Assembly: GCF_024679245.1 (NCBI RefSeq)
Contig: NC_090174.1
Coordinates: forward strand, 20,992,024-21,056,023
Length of the DNA stretch: 64,000 bases
Direction of reading: 5' to 3'
DNA from: Pseudorasbora parva
Taxonomy: Eukaryota > Chordata > Actinopteri > Cypriniformes > Gobionidae
The translations under genes and the position numbers were made by a program. Of the stretch, positions 23,112 through 34,237 are shown in pieces. How positions within the stretch are numbered: position 1 is the stretch's first letter; every line of letters begins with the position of its first letter. Below the pieces are notes generated by a model. That model was not told where the DNA came from. It did no database searches and saw only the letters and a list, made by a program, of their open reading frames with translations.

Positions 23112-23880
23112 CTACGACAACACCTGCGCCCCAACCGCAGAGCCTATGTCAAGTTCGTAGAATCTGACAAAGGTAAGCGGCGAGGACCAGCCTGCCGCAT
23201 TACAAACATCCTGGAGGGAAGCCCCTGAAAACAATGCTTTAGAAGCATCCATATCCCTAGTAGAATGGGACGCCTCATAAGCAAGCGAGATGGCCTCGAC
23301 CACCCACTTGCTCATTCTCTGCTTGGATACCGGAGCATCCCTTTTCGGAGCTCCAAAACAGACAAAAAGCTGGTCAGTCTTTCTCCACAGGGCAGCTCTG
23401 TGGACATAGGCATCTAGTGCCCTAACTGGGTAAAGCAGATTGAGTTTCTCTTGGTCCGACATCACGTAAGGAGGAGGACAGAAGGCCTGAAGAGTGATAG
23501 GACCCCTAGGGCCAGTTGGGACCTTAAGGATGTAACCCGGTCTGGAATGAATAAAAGCCTTCACCATCCCAGGTGCAAATTCTAAGCATGAGGGCCCCAC
23601 CGAGAGGGACTGAATGTCTCAGATTCTTTTGAGAGACGAAATAACCAAAAGACAGATAGTTTTCAGTGTCAGAAACTTGTCCGACACCTCTTCTATAGGC
23701 TCGAAAGGGGCCGCAGATAGGCCCTGGAGCACAGTGGCCAGATCCCAGGCCGGGACCCTCGAATGCACTACCGGCCTTAGCCTCAAGGTACCACGAAGGA
23801 AACGAGTGACTAACGGGTGTCTCCCCAAAGAAACCCCACCCAAAGGAGTGTGGAAAGCAGCTAAGGCCGCCACGTACACC
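23112..23880 (-). pseudogene. DIRS tyrosine recombinase, frameshifted
   Basis: The gene is split over two frames that meet near 23610. The upstream part ends at ISSLKRI, the region of the first catalytic Arg; the downstream part keeps HSTRD (HxxR) and VRFYEL (nucleophile Tyr). Identity with the copy 1 recombinase is easily seen by eye (for example RPGYILKVP versus RPGYVPKVP). About 15 residues before the HxxR motif seem to be missing relative to copy 1. Not functional. Confidence 0.85.
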
Positions 23881-23881
23881 T

Positions 23882-24968
23882 TTATTGTGCTCTGGAGTGA
23901 AGAATGGTCTCAACAACCTCAGCCGAGAGACCCGCTTCTATGAGCTGGGCTCCCTCAGAGGCCAAGCCCACAGTTTCCATAACTTCGGGCGGGGATGAGA
24001 TGAAGGCCCCGATGAAGGCCCCGCCCGCTTGAGAGAGAAGGTCCCTCCTGGTCGGAATCTCCATCAGAGAGCCTTCCAGGAGGGATATTAGGTCTGAAAA
24101 CCAAACTCTGGTCGGCCAATACGTAGCCACTAACAGCAGACAGACCCCGTCCCAGCGCACCCTCTCCAGAACTCCCGGAAGCAGAGCAATCAGGGGAAAA
24201 GCGTACTGGGGCAGCCTCGGCCACTCTTGTACCACGACAGAGAGAACCACTGAGGGCAGTGAGAGTTCTCTGCCGAAGCGAACAGATCTGTCTCTGCTTT
24301 CCCATATTTTGACCACAGAAACTCCACCACCTCGGGTTGGAGCCTCCATTCCCTGGGCCTCGGCCACTGCCTCGACAGTATGTCTGCTTCCTGGTTCAGG
24401 ACCCCCGGGATGTACACTGCCCATATGGAACGCAGTTTCCCTTGGGCCCACAGGAGGATCTGATGTGCCAACTTGTACAAGGGGCGAGACCTCAGACCCC
24501 CCTGATGATTTATATAGGCAAACACCCATGTGTTGTCTGACCTGACCAATACAAGGTGGCCCCTGAGGTTTGGCAGTAAGTTTTTCAAAGCAAGAAACAC
24601 AGCCAGCATCTCCAGCTGATTTATGTGCCATAAACACTGATGTTCCTGTCATAGACCTTGGGATGAGCGACCACTCATGGTCTCCCCCCAGCCCGTGAGA
24701 GATGCATCTGTCGTTAGCGTGAAGCGACGAACATGAGCTTCTAACACAGATCCTTGGGACAGAAACCGAGGATCTTTCCACATGACCAGAGCACGAAGGC
24801 ATCGCCATGTGACTTTGATCGTGCGAAGCAGTTTCCCCCTCGGGGAGAACCCCTTGGTTCTGAGCCACCACTGCAGTGGCCTCATATTCAGCAAGCCAAA
24901 AGGTATCACGTTGGACACAGCTGCCATGAGGCCTAACAGTTTCTGGAAAAGTTTGACAGTGACAAATC
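23882..24968 (-). pseudogene. DIRS RNase H and methyltransferase-type region, broken
   Basis: Fragments in several frames: RT connection (FGLLNMRPLQWWL) and RNase H start TTDASLTGWG in 24927-24649; RNase H VRSDNTWVFAYINHQGGLRS and the DLFAS block in 24609-24190; the LLVATYWPTRVWF block in 24970-23882. At least two frame changes lie between them. The base lost in copy 1 near 8030 is kept here. Confidence 0.8.
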
Positions 24969-25071
24969 ATCTTAAAGTATTTAGAGTACTAAACGTTCCC
25001 GTTAACAATTGAAAATAAATTAAAACGCTCCCGGATGCGTCTCACTCACTCAAACTGCATACCGGAAGTCA
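24969..25071. mobile_element. 103-bp insertion flanked by a 14-bp direct duplication
   Basis: GACAGTGACAAATC occurs at 24955-24968 and again at 25072-25085, bracketing a sequence absent from the homologous place in DIRS copy 1. A 14-bp duplication is typical of LINE-type target-primed insertion, but there is no poly(A) tail. The source is not recognised. It separates the RT fragment from the RNase H fragment. Confidence 0.8.
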
Positions 25072-25085
25072 GACAGTGACAAATC

Positions 25086-26112
25086 GATCTAGCTTCAGTT
25101 CTTTCACCACCAATAGGATCGACGTTATGCGTGTCAGCGATAATTGCGCCCACATAATTATCGAGTCCCATACCACGCCTAGAAAAGTGGTCCTCTGAGC
25201 CGGAGAAAGCACACTTTTCTTTGCATTTAGCCTCAACCCCAACCTCGTCATATGTGCGAGGACAACATCTCGATGCTGAACCGCCATCTGCTCTGATTGA
25301 GCCAAATACAGAGCCATGTAGTTGAGTATAGGGATGCCCTGCAGGCGCAAAGGCGCCAGAGCTGCATCCACACACTTCATGAAGGTGCGGGGTGACAGCG
25401 CTAGACCGAAGGGAAATACTTGATATTGGTATGCCTCTCCCCTGAAGGCAAACCTCAGGAACTTCCTGTGATGTGGAAGGATGGAGACATGGAAATAGGC
25501 GTCTTTGAGATCTATAGTGACAAACCAGTCCTTGGACTGGATCTGTGACACAATCTGTCTGAGTGTAAGCATCTTGAACTTGAGCTTCGCTACAGATTGA
25601 TTTAACAGACGCAGATCTAAATTCACGCGCAACCCTCCATCCTTCTTTGGTACAATGAAGTGACGGCTGTAGAACCCCAACTCCCTGGTGGGAGGAGGAA
25701 CCCTCTCTATAGCCCGCTTTCGCAGAAGAGTCTCTACTTCTTGTGCCATAACCAGAGCCTGCTCCGGGCCAACATCTGTGGGTAGGACACCACTGAAAGG
25801 AGGTGGCCGCCTTCTGAACTGAATCGCGTACCCCCTTTCTACTATCTGCAGGACCCACCGAGATATATTCGATAGACGTTTCCATTCGTCTAGAAAATCT
25901 ACTAAGGGAACCAGCCTCTCGAGGCTGGCCTCTGGTGTACTTTGAACAGCAAGTGCAGTGCCCTGAAGCGGCGAACCAGCAGGGAACAACTGACCTGACT
26001 GCTTGCATGCCCTCCGAGGAGGGGGCGGACCACCCTCGGGTGGCCCACAGAGACCGTCTGTGCGGGGTTGGCAGCATGGAGGGCACCGAAGGGAGGGCAC
26101 TGAGGTAAGCAC
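25086..26112 (-). pseudogene. DIRS reverse transcriptase with deleted active site
   Basis: A long open frame matches the copy 1 RT: VPKKDGG, TIDLKDAYFHV (first catalytic Asp kept) and TTFLGVVWD. Where copy 1 has the YIDD box, this copy reads LNYMALYLAQ, so both catalytic Asp residues of the box are gone. The enzyme cannot be active even though the frame is open for over 300 codons. The 3' side is interrupted by the 103-bp insert. Confidence 0.9.
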
Positions 26113-26126
26113 CGTCTTCCTTCGGA

Positions 26127-27579
26127 CAGGGCTGGACTGGGGCTAAAATTCGGCTCTGGCATACCCAGCACATCCGGCCCATGAGTTTCCCGTGAGTGTT
26201 TTTGCTGGGGTTGGGGCCTTAAATTGGCGTATATAAATAAAACTAGGACAAGGACAAATAATGATAGATATTATCGAATTTGCTGCAAATGCAGATAAAC
26301 TTAATATTGCTTTTTTGGTCAGACAGAAATGCCCTTAGCAGTAAAGCACTGATGATTTTGAGCTAGGATGCAGTAAAGTACATTTACTGCTTTTAAATGC
26401 TGTCATCATTTACTCACTCTTGTGTCATTTAAAACCTGCATGACTTCTGGGAAACACAAAAGAAGATGTTTTGAAGAATGTTGGCAACCAAGCCATTTTG
26501 GTTAGGCTACCATTTGAATATTGTAAGAACAAAAAAACACTCAAATTATTTTATTTTATGCTACACAGAAATAAATTCATTTAGGTTTGGAATGACATTA
26601 GGGGAGTAAATGATCACATTTTGGGGTTGAACAATCATATTTTTGAAGAGTTAACACATCATTTAAGTAAGACACTGATATCTATCTTTTATGAGGCGAT
26701 TACATTTCATTAAATCTATTAAAAAAAGTTATTAAAACTTTTAAAGAGGAAAAAAAAAGCTTTGTCCTTTATTTATGGGATCCAGACTTAAAGCTGTTTT
26801 ATAGACTAGTTTAACTATAGACCAGTTTCATTTAAATGTAAGATCATGGTAGTCACAGGGTTAAAAACATAGACTGTACAAACCTTGCTCCTCATTATAT
26901 GGCTATATTGTTTCCAAAACTATATAAAACATATATAATAAACTTATTTGTAAGTCAAAAAATGTAAACACCTGTAGAAAATACGAAAACAGCTTCTATA
27001 AAAGTGATATTCTGCAATATTAATTTATGTAATATAGCAACATTTTTAATAAATGTTTCTTCCTAAACACCATATTTATTCGCTGTTAGTAGCTGCAGAG
27101 TAAGTTGTGGTTGTGCTAAAGTGAAGCGTTTGTGTGTGTGTTGCCGTTTTCCACTTTACCTCGTCATAGGCTACATATGCTCGCGGCTGTTTTCAGCTGA
27201 TTCACCACAGAACTGTAATGTTTCCATATCACACGATTGTATAAAACTAAATAAGTCAAAGTGCCGTTCATAGAGCAGTATTTAAACGCAGCGTACGTTC
27301 GTCAGCGGCTGTGCTGTGCGGATATTCGCCTTTTGCAGTTCCATGCGCTCAAATAATAAATAAATAAATAAATAGAAAAAAGCGCCTAATATGGAGGGGA
27401 GGTCTGTCTCACTTCGGCTTGTCAATTCAGAAGACAAACCAATGGGCCGCTGTCGCTGCATGTTGTCAGTGGTAAAAAAAAAAAAAAAATTATTTTGATT
27501 TTAAACACTATACCGGCCCCAAAAGTGCGTCGGCCCACCGGGCAAATGCCCGGTATGCCAGATTACCAGTCCAGCCCTG
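26127..27579. mobile_element. Non-autonomous hAT-type DNA transposon inserted in DIRS copy 2
   Basis: The ends CAGGGCTGGACTGG and its exact inverse bound a 1453-bp insert. The host sequence CCTTCGGA (26119-26126) is exactly repeated at 27580-27587. An 8-bp duplication and CAGGG ends are hallmarks of the hAT superfamily. Sub-terminal similarity (TCTGGCATACC near both ends) extends the terminal repeats. No transposase frame exists inside; the interior is AT-rich. Confidence 0.92.
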
Positions 27580-27621
27580 CCTTCGGAGGGGATCACCCTC
27601 ATCGTCCTGACCTGTCTGGCG

Positions 27622-28419
27622 TCAGGACTTCTTCGACGAGGCCTTCTTGGCAATAATGACTGTCCTCAGATCCGCCCTACCCCTCGAAGACCTCGCCTGC
27701 GAGTACCGCCCCGCCTCCCAGTCTCTCTGGGGGGGAGCACGGGCCGCGACGCTCTGCTTCTGTTGCGCCCTGTGTGAGGAGCTCGTGCTCGGTTTGGGCT
27801 GCTGTGCTGCAGCAGCCCCTGGGACCTGGACGCAGAGAGGGAGAAACTGCTTGAGCGCCGCCGCCTGTTTCTTAGACTCCTGAAAGAGGCCAGCAGGAGA
27901 TACGGGTGCATCAAGCAGGGAAGCTTTTCTCCCTCTCCTTGATTTCAGTGGGGTTGAGCCACAGATGCCTCTCTGTGGCCACCAGGGCTGCCATAGAACG
28001 GCTCACACATCTGGCCGTCTCCTTGGTGGCACGGAAAGCTAAATCAGCTGACTATCTGAGCTCATAAATGACATCTCCCAAGATCCCTTAGCAGGTCGGC
28101 CTGGTATGCCTGCAAGATTGAGAAATCTTCAGCAGAGGTCTGAGCCTCATCAAAGAAAAAGTAAACTAGATGAGCACTTCTTACCGTCCCATGCGGCAGA
28201 GCCTCAACGTCGGGGCTTGCCGTTTTTTCCAGACCTGCCCGGCGGGAGCGCAGCGTTCTTAGTGGAAGCCACTCACAATGCTCACAAAGCAGCCCCCTCG
28301 AGAGCTGCCTGGGGATGCTGCACTCCCAAACAGACAACACACATAGAATGTGTTTCCCCACCCGTGATGTAACGAGGGCAGGGATGAAAACATCTAGTGA
28401 ATTGCTGTTCACTCGCCAT
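27622..28419 (-). pseudogene. DIRS gag, truncated and broken
   Basis: Likely start ATG at 28417-28419. The N-terminus repeats the Cys/His module of copy 1: CFHPCPRYI, THSMCVVCLG and QAALEGA. Stop codons follow. The fragment ILQAYQADLL near 28090-28125 matches the copy 1 gag, and the C-terminus ends IIAKKASSKKS at 27622. At about 800 bp it is roughly half the length of copy 1 gag, so a large central part is missing. Confidence 0.8.
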
Positions 28420-28538
28420 TTTTCTCTTCCTTTTTTCTCTTTATGTTATATATATATAACAAAGGTGGAAAATTCTTGCTTAGTTATCTTACTAAGGACA
28501 GACAAAAACACCAAATAGACAGACAGATTCACACAGAT

Positions 28539-28707
28539 CGCTTACTGAAGGCACAGAAGCTAGTTTCTGTTTGTGTTCGCGGGTGCTTTATAGGTTCCTG
28601 TCTATGATGTCACCCGCCTATGACGTTCCATCTTCCGATTGGACTGATTCGACACGCGCTTCATGACGCAATCACGCAGAGGCGTTCTCACAGCGTTTCG
28701 ACGCAGC
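28539..28707. repeat. Right ITR of DIRS copy 2
   Basis: Inverse of 22767-22938. It contains CTTTATA (28586-28592) and a one-base-changed CRE (TGATGTCA, 28605-28612) pointing toward gag. Confidence 0.88.
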
Positions 28708-28728
28708 TCGAGTTCCCTGAGAGGGAAC

Positions 28729-28905
28729 AAACAAATTTCTAAACTCTTGCAATGTATATTCCAAGCTTAAGGCGATGTGTCAAGAACAAGCTGCAGGAAC
28801 TCCCAAACCAGGGCTGCGAGAACAAAATGACGTAATTTTGTTCTCGCAGCCCTGGGAGCAAGAATTTTTTCTCTGTTCTTGCAGAGTATGTTGCAGCCTA
28901 TACAC
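28729..28905. repeat. Fragment of the fold-back element family, with second palindrome
   Basis: Shares 'caaatttct', 'attccaagcttaag' and the 48-bp palindrome (28808-28855, half-site CCAGGGCTGCGAGAACAAAA) with the element at 21609-22645. DIRS copy 2 therefore sits between pieces of related fold-back DNA. Confidence 0.75.
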
Positions 28906-29538
28906 CATGCTGGTTTATGTTGGATTTTTTAGGGTTATTAGATGTGACTATTTTGCAGTAGAGGCATTACATTATGTTTGTAACACAATTTACAATGACA
29001 GGATTATATTTGTTTTTGCGGAAACACCCAGAAGCAGATCTGCCAAATGTAGCATGCAGGACTAAAAGTTAATGATTGCCATTTGGAGCTTACACTCTGG
29101 AGACTCACTTGGCCATGACGGAAATTACTTTCAGAAAAAAAGCTCAATTGGGAAAATATTCAAATCAAGTAGATTTAATGGCTGGGATGGATTAATTTTT
29201 GAAGTCCAATTTTCTTAGCACGCTAGATTGCCGCTTGTTTAAAACCTGTGGGATTTCAGTTTTTTTACTCGTCCTTTAGGCAAAACTGCAGTTTAACAAA
29301 CTGTATTCATCTTATAGCAACATTCAAATTATGCAAAGAATGAGGTACATTTACAGCTGTCCTGTGTTTTGTATTGTAGTGTGGCTGGGGAATCTGGTTA
29401 TGGAATGAATTCTTAATTCTACAGGCCATGCTGTCTGTAAATGGATTGATTTATATTAGCAATATCATAAATGAGCAACGGCATCACAATGGGGTTTTCT
29501 TATTGTTTATCCCAGTGCACTGTGTCATCTGATATATA
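28906..29538. other. Non-coding, unassigned
   Basis: No exon or clear repeat found. Confidence 0.4.
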
Positions 29539-29539
29539 G

Positions 29540-29930
29540 TTGCATTACTTGCAATAGTTGACTCAGTTTTTTTCCACCAACAGTGTAGTAAGTCTTTGCA
29601 ATGGAATTTGTGAGAACAGATACATTTTTTTGACATTCAAGGTAGTGATAATAAACAGCATTGCGTAAAACTGTAAACTGTATTTGTCTGCAGTTAAAGT
29701 GCACATATAAGCATGCTGTGATCCTGTCAGAACAAAAAGTTACAAATCAACAAATGGCCCAAGGCGCAACAAAACAATGACATTGTAAATTGTGTGCTGA
29801 GATTTTGTACACACTTTATTTTACGACACCAAACTGCACTAGAATCTAAATCTTTTGGAAGAATATAATTGTACCATTAGCATTACTTTTAAGGAAAAAC
29901 TGAAAACATGATATTAATGGACCATCAGTT
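29540..29930. repeat. Duplicated block, copy A
   Basis: About 390 bp resembling 33557-33925 in the same orientation; shared runs include GTAAACTGTATTTGTCTGCA and CAAGGCGCAACAAAACAATG. Small insertions and deletions separate the copies. Confidence 0.85.
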
Positions 29931-30245
29931 TTGACTTTTGCACAGGTTGTATCTGAAAGTAAGAAAACAAATTTTAAGTAAAATGCTTATCATAGTGACG
30001 TTTATTCATATCATTACATCATAATGTCCTCCCAGGTGAAAAAGACGTACTATTACATGTATTAAAATGTACTTTTAGTACAATAGAAATATACTACAAG
30101 CATACAACTTGAATTTCAAGTGCATTTGTAATATATTTAATAGTATGTCTTTTTCACATAGGATACTATACTGTTTATATCATACTTTATATATTTTGTG
30201 AACTGTGTGTGATTTAACCTATTTAAATGCATTTATTGATTAATT

Positions 30246-30406
<161 letters not shown>

Positions 30407-30407
30407 T

Positions 30408-31743
<1,336 letters not shown>

Positions 31744-31759
31744 ATAATAGGTTTTGTAC

Positions 31760-32438
31760 GACACATTTCTTAATAAAATACTAAACTAATGTATTTATTG
31801 AGCAGTTAAACCCCAACCATATGTGTGACATATTTAGTATTTTATTTATTGGTCAAGATTTTACTTTTATTTTGATTTTACTTTGTTTTACTTTTTTGTG
31901 ATGCTTTACAGTTCCAAAACATTTCCACACACTTTCTGGAACATGTTCTATTTCATAAGATACAGCAGATGACTTAAGTTTTTATGATTACAGACTGTTA
32001 AACCACACCGCAAATACGATATGTATCTCTTGGATTTCTCCATCCAAAGGGCAAAGCCTCATCTGCGGGGGACAAGAAAAGGACACCATCTAATCAAGAC
32101 AAACGTACATCTACACACTGCCTCACTTAATGACAGACTACAACCATATCTACTGCCTCACATATAGTCAGTGAACAGAAACACAGGACATGAGGATACT
32201 CTTTGAACAAGGGTAATTACTTCTCTTTATGAAAGCTGTGGTTGGTTATGTAAAGGGGCAATTAGGATTTTTCTCATGTAGTTGTCTCTGTGGCTAATGC
32301 TACTTCTTTGAAATGCAGTGAATATTATTAAATAATTATGATGAATTGTTGCTAATGAAGAAAAAAAGATTAATCTGAAAGTAAACTTACAACCATTGAT
32401 TAAATTGTTGGTTATTTAAAACATTTATATGGTTGTAT
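31760..32438. other. Non-coding, unassigned
   Basis: No exon or repeat boundary recognised. Confidence 0.4.
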
Positions 32439-32440
32439 TA

Positions 32441-33282
32441 CACCGTTTAGGCATAACATAGTGACCACTGATAGATGAAGTGAATCACATAGAATATTTT
32501 AGGCAGCAATTGAATATTGTGTCCTCAAAGCGTAAGGATTTGAGCATGTTTTTCAAGGGCCAAATTGTGGTGGCTAGACGATGGCTAGCATCTCCAAAAC
32601 AGCAAATCATGTGCGCTGTTCCCGGTCTGCTGTGGTCAGTATCTATCAAATGTGGTCCAAGGAAAGAACAGTGGTGAATCTGCAACTGGGTAATGGATGG
32701 CCAAGGCTCACTGGTGCACGCGGGGAGCGAAGTCTGGCGGCCTGTGTGGTCCGATCCAACAGATTGGCTACTGTAGCTTAAATTGATCAAGAAGGTAATG
32801 CTAATTCTGAAAACATGGGACCAGGATGCACTATGGGAAGAAGGCAGCCGGTGGATGAAATGTGATGCTTTCTGCAATGTTCTGCTGTGAAACCTTGGGT
32901 CCTTCTATCCGGATATTACTTTGACACTCACCTAAGCACTGTCGCAGACCATGTACACCTTTTCATGGAAATGGTATTCTCTGGTGGCTGTGGCCTCTTT
33001 CAATAATGCGCCCTGCCACAAAGCAAAAATGGTTCAGGAATGGTTCAAAGAGCACAAGTGTTGACATGGCCAACAAATTCCCCAGATCTCAATCCAGTCG
33101 AGCATCTGTGGGATGTGCTGAACAAACAAGTCCAATCCATGAAGGCCCCACCTTGCAACTTACAGGACTTTAAGGATCTGCTGCTAACATCTTGGAGTTC
33201 ATGCCTTGATGAGTCAGGGCTGTTCAGGCACCAAAAGCCCCCCCCCCCAAAAAAATGGTGATAATGTTATGTCTGATCGGTG
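32441..33282 (+). mobile_element. Second Tc1-like transposon relic
   Basis: Flanked by TA (32439-32440 and 33283-33284). Ends CACCGTTTAGGCATAAC and, inverted, CACCGATCAGACATAAC. Transposase fragments on the plus strand lie in several frames: helix-turn-helix remnant around 32580-32780 and WPTNSPDLNPVEHLWD around 33066-33113. At 842 bp it is shorter than a full Tc1 (about 1.2-1.6 kb), so the middle is deleted. Confidence 0.85.
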
Positions 33283-33496
33283 TATATTCGAATGACAGAT
33301 TCAATTAGGGATCTTTCCGACAATCAAAATGTTATCTATATTATAAAAGTTTAATTTTTATATTTTAAGTTACTTGACAACTATGAAAATCAAAATGTAA
33401 CATGGGTGTTTTTTTCCCCTGTCAGGCACTGAACATATTACAACATCAGAACAGAGCAGACCACAGGGGAGCTGTCGTCCTTTCAGCCCACACATT

Positions 33497-34015
33497 ACCT
33501 GCATCCCTCCTAAAAAGCAGCTCATGGACACAATATTCATTGGTAAGAGTCACCTGTCTGATATATGGTTGCATTGCTTTTAATTAACTCTTTAACTTTT
33601 TAACTTTTTTCTAAAAATTAACTCTTTTTTTGCACCAACAGTGCAGTAACTCTTTGCAATGCAACTTGTGTGAACAGATACACTCTTTCAACGTTCAAGG
33701 TAGTGATAAACAGCACAGTGTTAAACTGTAAACTGTATTTGTCTGCAGTGAAAGTGCACATATAAGCATGTTGTGATCCTAGCCCAAGGCGCAACAAAAC
33801 AATGACATTGTAAATTGTATGCTGGGATTTTGTACGCACTTCATTTTAGGACACCAAACTGCACTAGAATCTAAATGTTTCAGAAGAATATAATTGTTTT
33901 AAGGAAAAACTGAAAACATAATGGACCCTCATCCTGCATCCATACCTGCATCCATTCATCCAAAACCCCTCCTGAAAAGCTGCTCATGGACACAACATTC
34001 ATTGTAACGGTCATT
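33497..34015. repeat. Duplicated block, copy B, with short repeat on both sides
   Basis: 33557-33925 is the second copy of 29540-29930. The words 'agcagctcatggacacaa' (33518) and 'agctgctcatggacacaa' (33976) flank it within longer similar stretches (33497-33548 and 33950-34012), as expected from a tandem rearrangement. Confidence 0.75.
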
Positions 34016-34237
34016 ATTAATTAAATTATTAATCTGCAATTGTGAGAAACAGGAGGAACTAGGGAGAGAAAACATTTTCTTATTTATTTTACATTGTGCT
34101 AGCCCCTGGCACACATTCAAGCTCTGTTGATCTATCTGTGAAATACAAAAGTCAGAGCACAATGGTCATCTGTGACTAAATCAAACCCGGAAATAAACAG
34201 GATTTTGAAAACATAAGAAATAAATGTTTTGATGGAA

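Larger units (their letters stand above)
22716..28728 (-). mobile_element. Second DIRS retrotransposon, degenerate, with nested insertions (DIRS copy 2)
   Basis: Same gene order and strand as copy 1: right ITR, gag, RT/RNase H, methyltransferase-type region, recombinase, ICR, left ITR. Its proteins are clearly related to copy 1, but the ITR sequences are different, so it belongs to a different subfamily. All genes are broken. A hAT-type element (26127-27579) sits in the gag-pol spacer and a 103-bp insert (24969-25071) sits in pol. Without these the element would be about 4.4 kb, so part of gag and other sequence appears deleted. Confidence 0.9.
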
